A DNA stretch of 64,000 bases from Panax quinquefolius (GCA_020205615.1 CM035166.1:92110706-92174705); one strand, 5' to 3'; positions 23,139 to 37,079 are shown, counted from the first letter of the stretch. The notes: generated by a model from the letters alone, not told the origin. A program made the numbers and translations.

Positions 23139-25496
23139 TGTGACACCCCCAAAATTAGGTATACGTCACCCATCTTGGGTCGCCACTTACATGGTACATA
23201 AATTCAAAAACAACTTACTAAGATAAGCGTAGTTATACAATCGACATAAAGCGTAAGTTTGAATACAAATATTGTCTACTAGATATTATACAACTCAAAA
23301 GGAGTCCTCATTACAACTATTATCACACTATTTCACGAAATAGTGAGGGACTACTAATCTTATCCTCTGAGACCATTACTCCGCTTCCCCGGCTGCGTCT
23401 CGGCTATGTTCTCATTTCACGAAGAGAAAAAAGTGAAAGAAAAGGGTGAGCTCAACTAGCCCGATGAAATATTATGACTAAGATAATGCGAAATTAATTA
23501 TCATTAGCCTTCAACGTTGTTAAACGATAAAATACAATAGACAACTAGTTTAAGCTGCGGTATGAATATACAATCCATTAAAAGAGTCAAGTAGAAAATA
23601 AAGTCTACTATCTTTTAGGTTTTAAAAGGTTTTCATCAATTTTATCACTAAGACTCGGTTTAATGAATAAACCACAATATCTAATCATCCACATACCACG
23701 GTCAAGGATTTTCATCAAATTATCAATGGTCACGACTATCTTAGAATCACCCCAGTCATAATCATACCAAAAACTATCCATCATTGCATTACAGACCCTT
23801 TGAGGACTTTTGTCACATCATTTATATCAAGCCGTGATTATCTTAGAATGATCCTGGTCATAATCATACTAAGTTCATCTATCTTGCGTAAGCGAAAGAT
23901 AACATAATATAACATGAGGATGATGACAATGACATAATAATTCAATAAAACAAGTTCAAGAATTATTTAATCCGAGAATTATTAACGTCAAATTGTCGAC
24001 ATGATCTTTGTTTTGTAGAGTAAAATTCAAGAATGATCGGAAAAATATTTCCATGAAAAGATCTTGAATGAAACGCATGAATATCAAAGATATTCTACTA
24101 ATTTCATGGAGTATAGAAGTCAAAGTTTTAACCAACTGGGTATAATAAAGAATGGAATAACAAAACAAATCACCATGCATGCGGTGCTTGGCATGAGCGG
24201 AGTTATTCCAATAGAATAATAATAACGGAACGGTCGGGTGTGAAATTCACAAGCGGCGATGATCCAACAGAATAATAAATCTTGAATAATAAACAATGGA
24301 ACCCGAATCCGGTTGTAAAACACGCAGACGGGATATTCCAATGAGAATAATAAATAATGGAATAACGAAAGAAGATCACCAAGTATAGGGGATTAAGCGT
24401 ATCTGAGTTATTCAATGAGAATAAATAAGAATGGAATAATATAAGGATTTCACCAAGTATAGGGTATCTGGCGTATCACGAGGTTATGTATAGGGTATGC
24501 CACTTTTATAGTTATTCAACAGAATAATAATGAATGGAATAATGTGAAGTTCTCTTCATGAATAAGAAAGAATAATACCCCTTACGAATACAACAAATAA
24601 TATCCCTTACCGTAAAAGACACCTTTGGATATCAAAGTAGTGAAGTACCGAATACTCTTCTTCTTTCTCTATAGATTTTCTCTCTATAGCTTCTCTCTAT
24701 AATTTCTCTCTCTAGAGTTTGAATTGAATTAAATAAGAAAATAATGAAGGAATGAGCTTCTATTTATAGGAAAATAGAATGCATAGTAATTAATCTATGA
24801 ATCGGTCCAGATTGATTTACTTTAATCGACGGTCCATATTTAAAGCAAAAATCTTTTAAATAAAATATAATATATTCTATTTATATAAAAACATTTTACT
24901 ATGCAAATACTATGCAACACTATGCAAAACACTATCCAACACTATGCATAATAAAATATAATATATTACATTTATAGAATAATTTTAATAAAGTATTACA
25001 TTTTATATAAAAGATGTTTACATTTTATTACGTTAATAATCTGAATAAAACAAAACGTCATTATCATTATAATAATTCATATTATTAATCGACAATAATG
25101 GAATCAAACCGGTGACTTCTCACATAAGCATCGATAATCAATACGGTGTAACTACTTATGCAACCACACGTATTCTTTGTACTTTTACTACCGGAGTAGT
25201 TCAACAAGATATCAACGGTAAAACTTCATGGTTATTTCAATAAAATATTTTTGTCGTTTTCTCAATCCGAAATGAATAATTACATTATGGGGTCCACCAA
25301 TGATTGAGTAGTTATCTAATATTCCCCGCTAAATCGAATATTCCCAGGCCAATCGATTATAATATAACCACTTGCATACTTTGCAAAATTTATTAATATT
25401 ACCCACAACTATAATATTATCTCAAATTCACACCATAATATTAAAAATTATTTAAACAAAATTTAAATCTTTATTGATAAAATCTGGGGTCTCACA
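23139..25496 (-). repeat. 3' LTR of the 23139-48326 element
   Basis: About 2.36 kb. Reverse TATA at 24761-24768, 59-bp array at about 24180-24540, and a U3 with repeated CACTATGCA units near 24900-24960. The polypurine tract just beyond, 25497-25512, reads ATAAGGAGGGGAGA on the minus strand. Confidence 0.85.
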
Positions 25497-25599
25497 TCTC
25501 CCCTCCTTATGGAATTTAAGCCCTCGAAATTAGGGTGCGATACTGGTATGATAAAGAGATGAGGATACCTTGAATACCTTTATCGTTGAAAACATTAAA

Positions 25600-26330
25600 T
25601 TCATCTTTGCAATCCAACCCGAAGATATTCATTAACAATTCATCTTTGCACTACGGGCCAAAGATATACAACTATAAAACCAATAATCTTTGAGACGCAG
25701 CGACTTAATAGTATCCGACGACCAAGAATTATCCATGCACCCACAGTCATAGGATATTCATGTTTTCAATTACGGTCATGATTATACTGAATAATCCTCG
25801 GTCGTAATCATACCAAGTCTATCAATACTACTGACGAAAGATGACTTTTATCACATCCATGAATTAATATTTCATTCTTTGAGACTCATTCATAATTAAT
25901 CCACATCATCGAATCATCCACGCACTACTGAGGCGAGGATATTCTTTAGTATCACGACCACGAATCATCCATGCACTACTGCGAGAGATAATCGTGTATT
26001 CATTAGTATCACGACCACAAATTATCCATGCACTTTTCGACCCGAAAGATAATCGTGTATTCATTAGTATCACGACCACAAATTATCCATGCACTACTAC
26101 CAAAAGATAATCGTGTATTCATTAGTATCACGACCATAAATTATCCATACTTTCTGCTACGAAAATAATCGTGTATTCATTAGTATCACGACCACAAATT
26201 ATCCATGCACTTTCGTGCGAAGATAATCGTGTTTTCAATTACGGTCATGATTATACCGAACAATTCCTGGTCATAATCATACCAAGTCCATCTATGCACG
26301 TGAGCCACAGATGACTTTCAACATAATATA
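25600..26330 (-). repeat. Internal tandem array, ~60-bp unit
   Basis: Five or more units of TTAGTATCACGACCACAAAT, then TATCCATGCACTAC and GATAATCGTGTATTCA, ending with a hairpin motif (about 26245-26283). It is matched in reverse by 44961-45660. It sits next to the polypurine tract, in the place of the end of pol. Confidence 0.7.
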
Positions 26331-27525
26331 AGCATGAGGATTATGTCAATGATATAAAGAATCAATCAAATGAGATAAAGGATAAATATTAAACATTTAT
26401 AATATAATTTATCCGAGGATTCAAGAATATCCCCATGTTATCAATCACTTAATAATCTTATAATCTAATATCATTAATATTATAACAATTTTTAATCACT
26501 TCTTAAATTTATAAACAATTTATTTCAATTGTTTTAAACTTTACCATATAATGCATTTAATCATTCAAAATGCCATACTCATAAGATATCATCACCAATT
26601 ATCAAATCCCTCATCAAAAAAAATATGCATATATACTACTATATAGGATTCTCTAGCCATAAAATCCTATTTTCAACTTTGTTACTTCACATAACATATT
26701 TAACTCATATGTTCAGTAACTAAACTATTTTCATGAAAAATACCAAATCAGTCCCAAATGTATTTCTTTTAGAGGATTTAGGATAATATAGTCCCATAAT
26801 GAACATACATTTTCTCGAATTTTTAAAATTCATTTACTATTTTTCAAAAATCAATTTCTAATTAATTCCTTAAGAAATTAGCTACCTCAAGGTTAACTCC
26901 AGAAATTCCCAAATCTTGGCAGGACCTTACACATGTTAATGTGAGCCTCCGATTTAAATTTCATGGTCATGAGTTGTAGAACTCCTAAGTATATCGTTTT
27001 TGTCGAAAAAACCTAAATATTGAAATGGTCATAACTTGCTTATTTTAAGTCAGAATGAGCTCATTTTTGGACAGGAGGTACTTTATAACATATATTTTCA
27101 TGTCCCAAAAAGCCAGAATTTTTCACATAAATTTAGTGGCCGAAACAGCCCCTCTAAAATCATGGCAGCAGCTTTTTCGGTTTTTGCAGCTTTGCACTCC
27201 TTTGCTAAAATCAGTCCACACAAAAATCTACAACACCTTTTCCAGTAATTCCACTTGGATTAGTTAGGTAACTCATAGATCTAACTTTAGGACTTGACCA
27301 CACTCAAAAATTCAAAATATATTAGGAGATATGGTCAATTGAATTTCATATTACGTTTTCACAAAATCGATTTTCAACTCTTTGTGATTTCTAAGAAACT
27401 TTCATGTTTTCTCATAATAACCAACATAACTCATTATAACACTTACTAATACCACGTATACCCATGATTTTCATTAGTCCAATGATTTTATTATGACTTT
27501 CATCATAATCCACGTAAACAGATCC
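26331..27525 (-). other. Conserved non-coding spacer replacing RNase H, integrase and chromodomain
   Basis: About 1.2 kb, matching the reverse complement of about 43775-44960 closely over its whole length, including AGGGGCTGTTTCGGCCAC and ATGAGCTCATTTTTGGACAG-type blocks. No frame longer than about 70 codons and no domain was recognised. Because two independently inserted copies share it, it belongs to the element and is not a local insertion. Confidence 0.6.
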
Positions 27526-28270
27526 TTTTAGTTGAAGAAATATTTGAGGGTTTAAGAAATGGGTTTTTGTACTGGGGTCAATACAAAATTCGATCTCACG
27601 CTCTAGGGTAGGCTAGAAAGTCTTCAAGAATACGTCAAGAAATTTATTAATGATAGAAATATCATTCAAAACTGTGATTCTCATCCAAAACTTGGGTAAT
27701 ACGTCACATTGATACCAACTGTGACTTCTATCCTTTAACCTAGATAGCACCTCATAATGATGCCTATCAACTCGCCATCTTCTTTCATGATGTCGCCTAG
27801 AGAAAGTCTGGCCTCGATGCATTCCACACAAGGAAATCAACAACGAAAGGATCGGGGCTCTTTACTTATAAGCTTGATATAACGTTGATTAACTTTAGGG
27901 TTTGGTTACTTTGAATTCGTATAACAGGTTGGTTAGGAATATGAAAGCTAACAACCTTACAAAAAGAATAATGAGTAGTTAATCAATCGTTTTCAAAAAT
28001 TACCTCAAAGGCAAGTATTTTCAAAGAGATAATATCGACAGGTAATGTGAAAGTGTTTATTTGAATCAAACAAGATTTAAAAAAAAAACAGTGGAGGTAA
28101 CGAAGGCTCCTACTAACGAGGTTTCAACCAACAAGTCAAAGTCTAACTTCTCCGAATCAAATTTAAGCGTTGAGCATAAGCAAGTGAGATAAAAGAATGG
28201 GTAGAACCGATATCTAATAAGGTATAGACTTATGCAGAATTTATAATTAACTAACCCGTAACTAACCGTT
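27526..28270 (-). pseudogene. Chromovirus PR-RT remnant
   Basis: On the minus strand: protease residues ...STHSF-like and FDLLVETSLVGAF (about 28090-28240), a broken GIDWL region, the PR-RT linker with LCGMHRGQTFSRR, and RT N-terminal WMRITVLNDISIINKFLDVF (27613-27843). The frame then ends at the shared PISK/TLKYFF junction (about 27535-27570) and runs into the spacer. No catalytic RT motif remains. Confidence 0.7.
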
Positions 28271-28650
28271 CGAGTCACTTGCTTTTTAAGAAGTCATGAA
28301 AATGCTCTTCATGAAACCACCAACTTTGTTTTGTCCAGTATCACCTTTGGTGCCACCGTCCCAAATTGGACTTGACTTTGGTGCCGACAAAATCGAGCTA
28401 AATGACCTTCTCTTCTTGAAATTTCCACTTCTATTATCTTGGCCATGATTACCACCGAAAGTGGTTACCATTCTTGGCATGATAATTTCTCCCACGATGG
28501 TCATCATTGTTCCGATGGTCGCTATTCTGGCCAGGTATGATTATTATCGTGTTGTTGGTCATTACCTTTTGGTTGAGTGACTCATTATCGCTCGCCCAAT
28601 AACTTAGAGCCCTATTCACAACATCTAAATACAAACACTTTGTCACAAAG
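28271..28650 (-). pseudogene. gag: Chromovirus gag C-terminus remnant
   Basis: Asn/His/Gly-rich nucleocapsid linker residues (NNDDHRGRNYHAKNGNHF) and GNFKK are followed directly by EGHLA-RFC-like residues. The first zinc knuckle and half of the second are therefore deleted. The same KKR-EGHLAQFC fusion is seen at 42890-42925. The capsid part is absent: RALSYWASDNES leads straight into leader sequence. Confidence 0.65.
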
Positions 28651-28813
28651 CAAGGGTTAATTAACATATCACATTTTATCCCTATACTACGTGAGACCAA
28701 TTAAATACCAAATAAACTTAGGTAGGTCATACTAGCAAAAAGAATTCCGTCTCTCCCCTCCTAGTTCTTATCTCACATTTCACCGGGGATCATATCCTAA
28801 GCTCGATACCAAC
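28651..28813 (-). other. Untranslated leader and primer-binding site
   Basis: Holds the conserved leader (AACTAGGAGGGGAGAGACGG on the minus strand) and GTTGGTATCGAGCTTAGG just inside the LTR border. The same leader is found at 10830-11000, 14713-14879, 42500-42670 and 58260-58430, so it may carry packaging or dimer signals. Confidence 0.55.
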
Positions 28814-30181
28814 CGTGGCGCCCCCCAAAATTAGGTATCGTCACCCATCTTGGGTCGCCACTTTCATGGTACATAAATTCAAATACAAACTTAATTATAC
28901 ATCGTGCGTGTAACATACGACAATACATAAACCGAGAGTTCTAATAGGAATATTGTCATTTAGACAATATCCATACTCAAGAGTCCTCATTACATTTATT
29001 GTCACACTATTTAACGAATAGTGAGGACTACTAATGCTATCTTTGGGACCATCACTCTTTTCCCCAGACTTCGTCCCAATATATATTCTCATTTCTGAAG
29101 AGAACGGTGAAAAAGAAAGGGTGAGCTCAACTAGCCCATGAAATATTATGACTAAGATAATGCGAATAAATTATCAATAGTCTTCAACAATGTTAAGCGA
29201 TAAAATACAATAGACAACCGGTTTAATCTAGATGAATATCTGATCCATTAAAAGAGTCAGTAGAAAATAAAGTCTACTATCTTTTAGGTTTTAAAAGGTT
29301 TTCATCAATTTTTATCACTAAGACTCAGTTTAATGAATAAACCACAATATCTAATCATCCCTGTACCACGGTCAAGGATTTTCATCAAATTATCAATGGT
29401 CATGACTATACCAAATCACCCCTGGTCATAATCATACCAAGTCCATCTATGCACTACAGGCCACAAATGAATTTAAAAAAAAATATAAACATGAGGATGA
29501 TGACAATGATATAAGAATTCAATAAAAACAAGTTCAAGAATTATTTTATCCAGGAATTATTAACGTCCAAATTGTCAACATGATCTACTTGTTTTGTAGA
29601 GTAAAATTCAAGAATGATCGAAAAATATTTCCATGAAAAGATCTTTGAATGAAACGCAAATATCGAGGATATTCTACTAATTTCATGGAGTATAGAAGTC
29701 AAAGTTTTAACCAATTGGGTATAATAAAGAATGGAATAACAAAACAAATCACCATGCATGCGGTACTTCAGCATAGACAGGTTGTTCGATAGAATAATAA
29801 TAACGGAACCGGTCGGTGAAATTCACACCCAGCGGGATGATCCAACGAGAATAATAAATCTTTGAACAATAAACAATGGAACCGAGTTGATTGTAAAACA
29901 CACGACGGGATATTCCAATGTAATAATAAATAATGGAATAATGAAAGAAGATCACCAAGTATAGGGATTCCGCGTATACTGAGTTATTCCAATGAATAAA
30001 TAAGAATGGAATAATATAAGGATTTCACCAAGTATAGGGTGTCTGGCGTTATCAGGTTATGTATAGGGTATGCCACTTTTTACGAGTTATTCAACAGAAT
30101 AATAATGAATGGAATAACGAAGTTCTCTTCATGAATAAGAAAGAATAATACCCTTACGAATTAAACAAATAATATCCCTTA

Positions 30182-32073
30182 TGTTAGGTTTATAATATTC
30201 GAAACAACGATCAAATTGCATAAATTAAGCGAAGCGAGTAAAAATCGAGTTTAAAATTTACAAACCATATACCGGATCACCCTTTATGCACAATTATTAA
30301 TTAAACGAAAAGATATGAAGAACAAACATACCCTTGAAGATCAAGAGCTTCCTCAGGTACAAGTTCACCTCCAATCCTTTTCGCATTCAACTTGAATCCA
30401 CCGGGTTTGGTTCCTTCCTTTGATCAACGTTAGTCACCCAAGCGTTTGGCCTCTAGAGGTGATCCACCAAGGAAAAATAAAGAATTCAAGAAGATGGTAT
30501 TTTTGGCTCAAACCTTAGTTTTCTATCTCTATAGAAAAGGGTACTCTCCAACAAATTGGAATTATGTCGTTGTATGTTGTAAAAGTCAACAACTCCCCAC
30601 TACCCATAATAAGACTCCTCTTATTTATAGATGTGGGCAACCCACCTTAACAATTAAGGAATTGGGATTTATTTAATTAATTAAATTCTTTTAATTAATT
30701 AAGCTCCCTAATCTTATTAGGGATAATTAATTAAACTCCTTTAACTAATTTTCCTTCCTAATCCAATTAGGAATAAATGAGAGTACTTATATTAAATTAA
30801 TTCCTAAACTCTTTTAGAAATTAAAATAATAATAATTGTAATAATATTAATAAGACTCCTCTTATTAATTTATATTTAATATTTCTAAAATATTAAATAA
30901 TAAATATTAAGCTATTTAATTTATTCTATCACCATAGATTAAATTAAATATACTTAACTATATTATTACGATTATGCCATTAACTTCTTAAATAATTATT
31001 CTTCCTTTTATATGTGTGACCCTTTAGGTTCTCCATATTAAACCCATTGTGAATAAATCAATTAGAACAATTCTAATCTTATTTAAATAAATAAATTAAA
31101 TAATTAATTTATTTAAATAATATTTATTCTACAATAGGGATAAGCCTCCTAGCGATCAACGACTTTCCGGATAATATAGATTTCAACATTAATCATAAAA
31201 GAACCTTTGAGTAAATAATTCTAAAGTCTGAATTCAATCCTTCCACCATCTGATGTCCCAATTAAATATAAGACATGGAATTCTTTATCAAGTCTTATTT
31301 TATTTAATTATATGTATTTCGATCCTTAAATGCACTGACTCCAAATAATGCAAATTAGAAACTCCTTTCTAATTTCATTACTTCCCTTAACCAGGACTCT
31401 TTGGGTTGTCATTTATCGAATCACATAGGACATTTCTCTTCTTTTATTAGAAGTGGTAGATTCTTTATTGATCATACATTATCTCCATGTACAACTTATT
31501 ATACCCAAGCATAACCTTTGATATACCCTAAGGGTCTTAAGGAATAAGTCAAAGTATAACTCATCATACACAAGATACTATGATGATCTTAAGTCCAAGG
31601 ATTACTTGTACTACTATCACTACTGAGAATTCCTATTGACGAGCAAAATAAAACTCCATTAGGTATTCCTTAGCGAGCCACGTTCGATGAACTTATTCTC
31701 TAATAAGCACCTACATACTTGCTTTAGTGTCTCCACACAAATGATCATGAGATCAATCATCCTCATCCATGAGCAAAGCAACGTATGTACCCAATCTATC
31801 CGGATTCACTAATCCCCAATTTAGTAATCCAATGATTGGGAACTATTTTAGTTTTAAGCTTTCAAAAATTTAGATCTCATTAGAATGATCATCATCATTA
31901 TTCTAAAAGCATTGCTTAAAACTATGGGTTTATCACATATTATAAAAACGACATCATGTAGATAATTAAAAGCCTTTAATAAATTAATACTTTTTATTAA
32001 TAAATGAATAAGATTGTTACAAAGTATATGCTTTATCATCAAACATGATTGGCTTGTGTGCATACTACTTTCA
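30182..32073 (-). repeat. Copia 3' LTR
   Basis: 1892 bp. It contains alternating ATTAATTAA/TTAATTAATT stretches and repeats of ACTCCTCTTATTAATT. The open frame at 30446-30676 on the plus strand is within the LTR and is not a gene. Confidence 0.88.
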
Positions 32074-32093
32074 ATCTCCCACTTGCACTAAAG

Positions 32094-33310
32094 CTAATCG
32101 TCATGGTAACTCATACTCTTCTTCTCTAAGTGGCGATTATCCTGCTGTTTGGATAAGCTTTAGTTAATGGATATGTAATGTTGTTCATGAGAGTCCACTA
32201 TCTCTATAGTGATTTCCCATCTTTCAATGATTCTAATAATCAAATGAAAGTGCCACAACACATGTTTAGATCCAAGATGAGACTTAGGAACTATTCTAGT
32301 TACGAAATGAACTTTTAATTCAAACAATCAACTTGCGACTTCATTTATAGTTATATACTTTGTCTTTATCACTAAACCAACAACTCTTTCTTTGTTTGGA
32401 ACCTTTCCAATTCAACGCACCACCACTGCTTCAAGGTAACACTTTACCTTAAAGTGGATTTTCTCGTCAATCTTGGTGCATACGAAAAACTTGAGTCATT
32501 AAGCCCTTTAGTTTTAATTTAGACCCACCATGAATATGATTACATCCTTAGTGCGGTTAAGCACTTTAAGATGTTTTCAACGACTCATAGTGAACTTCTC
32601 CATAATATGGTGATCAATATCGGGTCTCAGTACATTTCATTGCATGCATGATAGTTACTCATGTGATCTCTCTTTTTTTGGAGTCTGTGGGGACTATTAG
32701 GAGAGATACACTCCATAGCTCATCGACATAAGACATCTCTTGGGTTTGCCATGCTAAACGACTTTAGCATCAAATGAATATCGTTCCTTGGGTTAAGTTG
32801 AGCATCCTTTTAAATCTATCTATATAGATTTATATCCCCAATTAAGATACTCTTCCCAAATCATTCATGGAGGAATGTTTAGACAACTTTATCTTTACTG
32901 ATTGTAGCATTGGTATGTTATTCCTCATCCGTAGTATATCAATATATAATACTAGAAATGTCACGCTCCCCACTTGACTCTTTTGTACACACTAGAACTT
33001 TTACCTCATCGTATTTAACTCGGATCATCATCTTCTATGATGTTGTACCTCATCATCATCATCCATGATGAATCCATACCTCCTAGGTATCTTGATGACT
33101 ATTCCGGACTTCACGATTCTTTGGTTGTGGTACAATAGGTCTATCTACGAGTTCCTCTTATTTGACTTATAGTGTTTTGTGGTTCTTGAACCCTTCAAGA
33201 TCTATTATCCTCCCACTAGCCCCTTCAATAATAAACACATTTATCTTAGAAGCGCGCGTGTTTCGCAAGCAACAAACACCTTTTGCTAAGTAGGATTATA
33301 GAACATATAC
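32094..33310 (-). pseudogene. Copia pol remnants (integrase tail, RT, RNase H tail)
   Basis: Minus strand, 5' to 3'. An integrase C-terminal block GYMFYNPT..QKVFVA lies near 33250-33310. A linker with VDRPIVPQPK lies near 33100-33160. An RT-end block, KRCLMSMSYGVYLS, lies near 32690-32750. An RNase H tail, PLTKAYPNS shifting to KQQDNRHLEKKSMSYHDD, lies near 32090-32190, just before the polypurine tract. The order INT-RT-RH is copia-type. RT catalytic motifs are not seen and frames are broken. Confidence 0.6.
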
Positions 33311-34259
33311 CCTAAACTTACTTTAGGATGTCCCACAAATCAGTACTTGTCAAATCTTGTCCCAAGCTTATCCTTTGAAACCTTTTTTCACATAAGTTGG
33401 ACAACCCTTATCTTAACATACTTAAGATTAGGAATCCTCCCATCCATAACTTTTATGGAGTCTTGGGCCGGATTTTGAGGTTACCATTTTCGTGAATGTC
33501 AGCCCATTTCTGGGACATGACCCCTGAAGGATCTTTGGAATGTCGGTAAAATCATTATGGACCGCACCATGTCCAACAAGGTATGATTTTTCCTTCGAGA
33601 TACAACAATCAATTATTACGTGTCGAGGATGTGTCCATTATGAAAAACCATTTGAGATGATCTAGAAACTTATTGCACAAGTATTTATTCCTTGATCTAA
33701 TCAAAGAATCTTAATACATTGCCAATTTGTTTCACTTTTGAATTCTTTGAACCTTTCAAATAATTCACACTTGTATTCAACAAATACACACATTCAACTC
33801 TTTGAATTATCATCTCCTTTTCTTATACTAATTTGTTCAATATGCAAAATTATTTTCATGTAAGTCAAGTATACAAAATTTATTAAGTAATATTCAAGTT
33901 CTATACAAAACATTATTATTATAAATAGAACAACAATTGTTCTTAATTATAATACCAAAGATTTCATTGTCCAACAATAAAATGGAAATAATATTTTTAA
34001 CAAGAACTGGAATACAATAACAACTTATTGACTTAATAGATTTGCCCGTAGGCATTGCTAAACTATAAGTTTCTATGGCTAATGCAGCAACCTTTGCTTC
34101 ATTTTCCGCACATAGGATTACTTATATTTGTTTAGCTTTCTACTTCTGCTTGGTCTCTTAATAAATCTATATTTATGATAACCAAAGTCGGTATCCAATA
34201 CCAAAGTAGAACCTTGACTTAAAGAAAAAATTATTTTAAATCATAAACAAATTTATATT
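33311..34259 (-). other. Copia interior, non-coding
   Basis: AT-rich sequence where protease and most of the integrase should be. No catalytic motif was found on either strand. It is probably strongly decayed or replaced. Confidence 0.4.
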
Positions 34260-35073
34260 TGTAACCGAAACTTCACTAAGCTTCTTTGGTTAGCCTCTGC
34301 AAGATGCTTCTCAGCTTTCTTTCCAAGTGTCCAGCTTATTGCAGTGGAAGCAAACTCCTTTGCTATCCGTATCAGTTTTGTTCTTATTATCCTTTATTTA
34401 TGCCTTTCTATTTACCTTCTTTGAATCGTTCTTCTTTTCAGAAGATCCTTTGGCCCCTACCAGTAAGACTTGATCTTTCTTGGTTGGAAAGTGACTCTCA
34501 ACCTTTTTCAATATGTTAAGCAAATCAGCGAGGCTGATATCTAGCTTGTTCATATGAAAAATTCACAACAATTGTGAAAGGAGTCCGGGAGTGAGTGCAA
34601 GATCAAATCTTGGCTCAACTCTCCATCCATGACAAAACTCGTTGTCCTAATTGATCAATCAAATTGATAATGTTAAGGACTTTTATCTGTAATGTAGTGT
34701 CATCGGTCATTCTAGATCGGAAGAGCTCCTTAGATATCTGATATCTATCAGTCCTACTTCCCTCACCATCAACTACTTGATGTGCAGGAATATAGTAGGA
34801 GCATCCATAGTTTCATGCTGACGCTGAAGCTCGTTACTCATGGATGCGAGCATGATGCATTGAGCCAACTATGCATCATCTTGCCACTTTCTAAAAGTAG
34901 CAATGTCTTCCTCAGAGGCATTGTCTGCAACCATTGCAGGGATAGGCATATTAAGGACATAAGATAGCATTTCAGCTATGAGAACTATTCTCAAATTCCT
35001 TAACCAATCCCTTTACTTCGGTCTGGTTAATTTACCATCTAATATGCTTTGTAGTGATAGTAATTTTAGACAT
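34260..35073 (-). pseudogene. gag: Copia gag with broken zinc knuckle
   Basis: The probable start is ATG at 35073 (MSKITITTK). Downstream pieces are TDDTTLQIKVLNIINLINQL (about 34640-34710) and HMNKLDISLADLLNIL (about 34510-34560), resembling the UBN2/copia gag end. Near 34320-34360 the nucleocapsid is CFHCNKLDTWK, where a copia gag would have CFHCNKxGHWKxxC: the Gly-His and final Cys are lost and a stop follows. Several stops make it inactive. Confidence 0.7.
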
Positions 35074-35276
35074 TGTAAAATTCTGTAAATGAATTTGTAA
35101 TTAACAACATTTTAACATACATTCTTTTATTAATTACCAAAATAAATTAGGTCTTGTTTTAAATTGGTATCTCCCACTATTTTTTTCAAACTATATTACC
35201 CTCACTTATATAGTTCGGCAAAATCTAATTAAAGATTTACTAGTGAGAATAAGGATCCCATTTCAAATGTATATAG

Positions 35277-35574
35277 CCTTGTGGTGACACAACAAACTAT
35301 ATATAAATAAATAGGTAGACAACTTTTGTCAATTACATCAACTATCAACTCCTTTTCTTTTGCCTCTTAGATTATTTTGATCAAGTGGTGGCACATCCGA
35401 ATCAAAATTATCCAAGTTAAGTCCGACCTAGCACTCCATATATTCAAAAAAAGAAAATATCATCCTTGTGGTGACACAACAAAACAATATTGTTCAATTT
35501 TCTTTATAAGCATCAAATGTGATAAATTAACATCTTAAATACTTAATACTTGCCTTGTGGTGACACAAACAAAC
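35277..35574 (-). repeat. Three copies of a 21-bp motif in the copia leader
   Basis: CCTTGTGGTGACACAACAAA occurs at 35277-35297, 35464-35485 and 35553-35574 (the last with one extra A). The copies lie upstream of gag on the minus strand, with spacings of 187 and 89 bp. Confidence 0.7.
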
Positions 35575-36325
35575 TCATATTAAATATTTAATACTCTATT
35601 AATTTTATCATGCTAGAAAGCGACGTTCGATATTCCAAATATCTTTGAGCGCTTAGGACTTAATATAAAAATTGAGGGGTTTGTTATTAATATGTCTCAT
35701 CTTGTTTAAGCGCGTATGCATATATATATATAAAATACGCGTCATATTAATGAACATGCGAAGCATGTTTACATAATATATAATATATATAGTATAAGCA
35801 TGCACATATAGAATACTATATTCTACACTTGATTGATTATGGACTTTTATTCTAGTTTGGTTCACTAGAGCCACCAAGTGAACCAAAAGGTCAAACCTCT
35901 AGGGGTGCAAGAAATAATATTTAAATATAACTATTACATTTAAACCCTGGCTCCATTACAAACGGGTCTTCAAGCGCTCCTTGCTCCTTGATCTCCAATT
36001 TTTCAAAATTAATTCTAACTATTCCTATTACAAAACTATTTTAAAATAAATAGAAACCTTGATCGTGATCGAGGGAAGTACATGGGAGGAGATAGAATTT
36101 ACATTAAGAAAAATTTAGAAAGGCGAATACGCTGTGAGACCCATTTAATAAAATCCATACATTCATGCATCCAACTAAAATAAAATCCAATCACATTGGT
36201 CAATAGTCCATAATCAATCCCATTTATTATCATACACATCATCATATGCATCAATAAATAACATTCATCTTATGAATAATAAACATTTAATATATATATT
36301 GATATCATTTAATGGACAAATTTAG
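35575..36325. other. Copia 5' untranslated interior, nothing coding
   Basis: AT-rich, with short TA runs (about 35710-35800) and CATTTAAT-type repeats. No domain recognised. Confidence 0.4.
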
Positions 36326-36960
36326 TTAGTATAAAATCTAATTTTGAATCAAAATAAACTCCTTTATTTTAATCCAAATTTAAATCAAAATAAAACTATT
36401 TTATTTAATTTATCTAATTTTTGAATAAAATAAACTATTTTATTTTAATCAAAATTTTTAATCAAAATAAACTCCTTTATTTTAATTAATTATGGAATCC
36501 AATTCCATATATATATATATAAAAAAAATCTTTAATTAAAATAAACTCTTTTATTTTAATTAATTATGGAATCCAATTCCATGTAAAAAAAATCTTTTAT
36601 TAAAGGAAACACGGATATTCTTTCTTATTCACAAATAAACTCCTTTATTTTTTGAATAATATGAAATCTTATTTCATATTTAAATAAACTCCTTTATTTA
36701 AGGAAATTAGGATTCTCTTTCCTATTCACAAATAAACTCTTTTTATTTTGAATAATATGAAATCTTATTTCATATCTAAATAAACTCCTTTATTTAAGGA
36801 AATTAGGAATACAATTTCAACTCCAATTAGTTATCATGGAATCCAATTCCAACTCTAATTAGTTAGCATGAAATTTAATTTTAAAATTAAAATAAACTCT
36901 TTTATTTTAATATTAAAATAAACCTTTTATTTAAGATTAAAATAAACTTTTATTTTAATT
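36326..36960 (-). repeat. Array of small hairpin repeats in copia interior
   Basis: About ten units with AAATAAACTCCTTTATTT or a close variant. Each is a short inverted repeat (AAATAAA/TTTATTT) around CTCC or a similar loop. Units are separated by ATTATGGAATCCAATTCCAT-type spacers, themselves inverted (GGAAT/ATTCC). Confidence 0.65.
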
Positions 36961-36975
36961 AAAATAATTAAGAAT

Positions 36976-36976
36976 A

Positions 36977-37007
<31 letters not shown>

Positions 37008-37022
37008 TATATATATATAACC

Positions 37023-37078
<56 letters not shown>
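36976..37078. repeat. (TA)n microsatellite
   Basis: About 100 bp of nearly pure TA. The tyrosine-isoleucine open frame across it is an artefact of the repeat. Confidence 0.9.

Positions 37079-37079
<1 letters not shown>

Noticed and set aside
30446..30676. 76-codon plus-strand open frame
   Set aside because: Lies inside a copia LTR and is repeated in decayed form in the partner LTR.
34286..34519. 77-codon plus-strand frame
   Set aside because: Antisense of the copia gag zinc-knuckle region.
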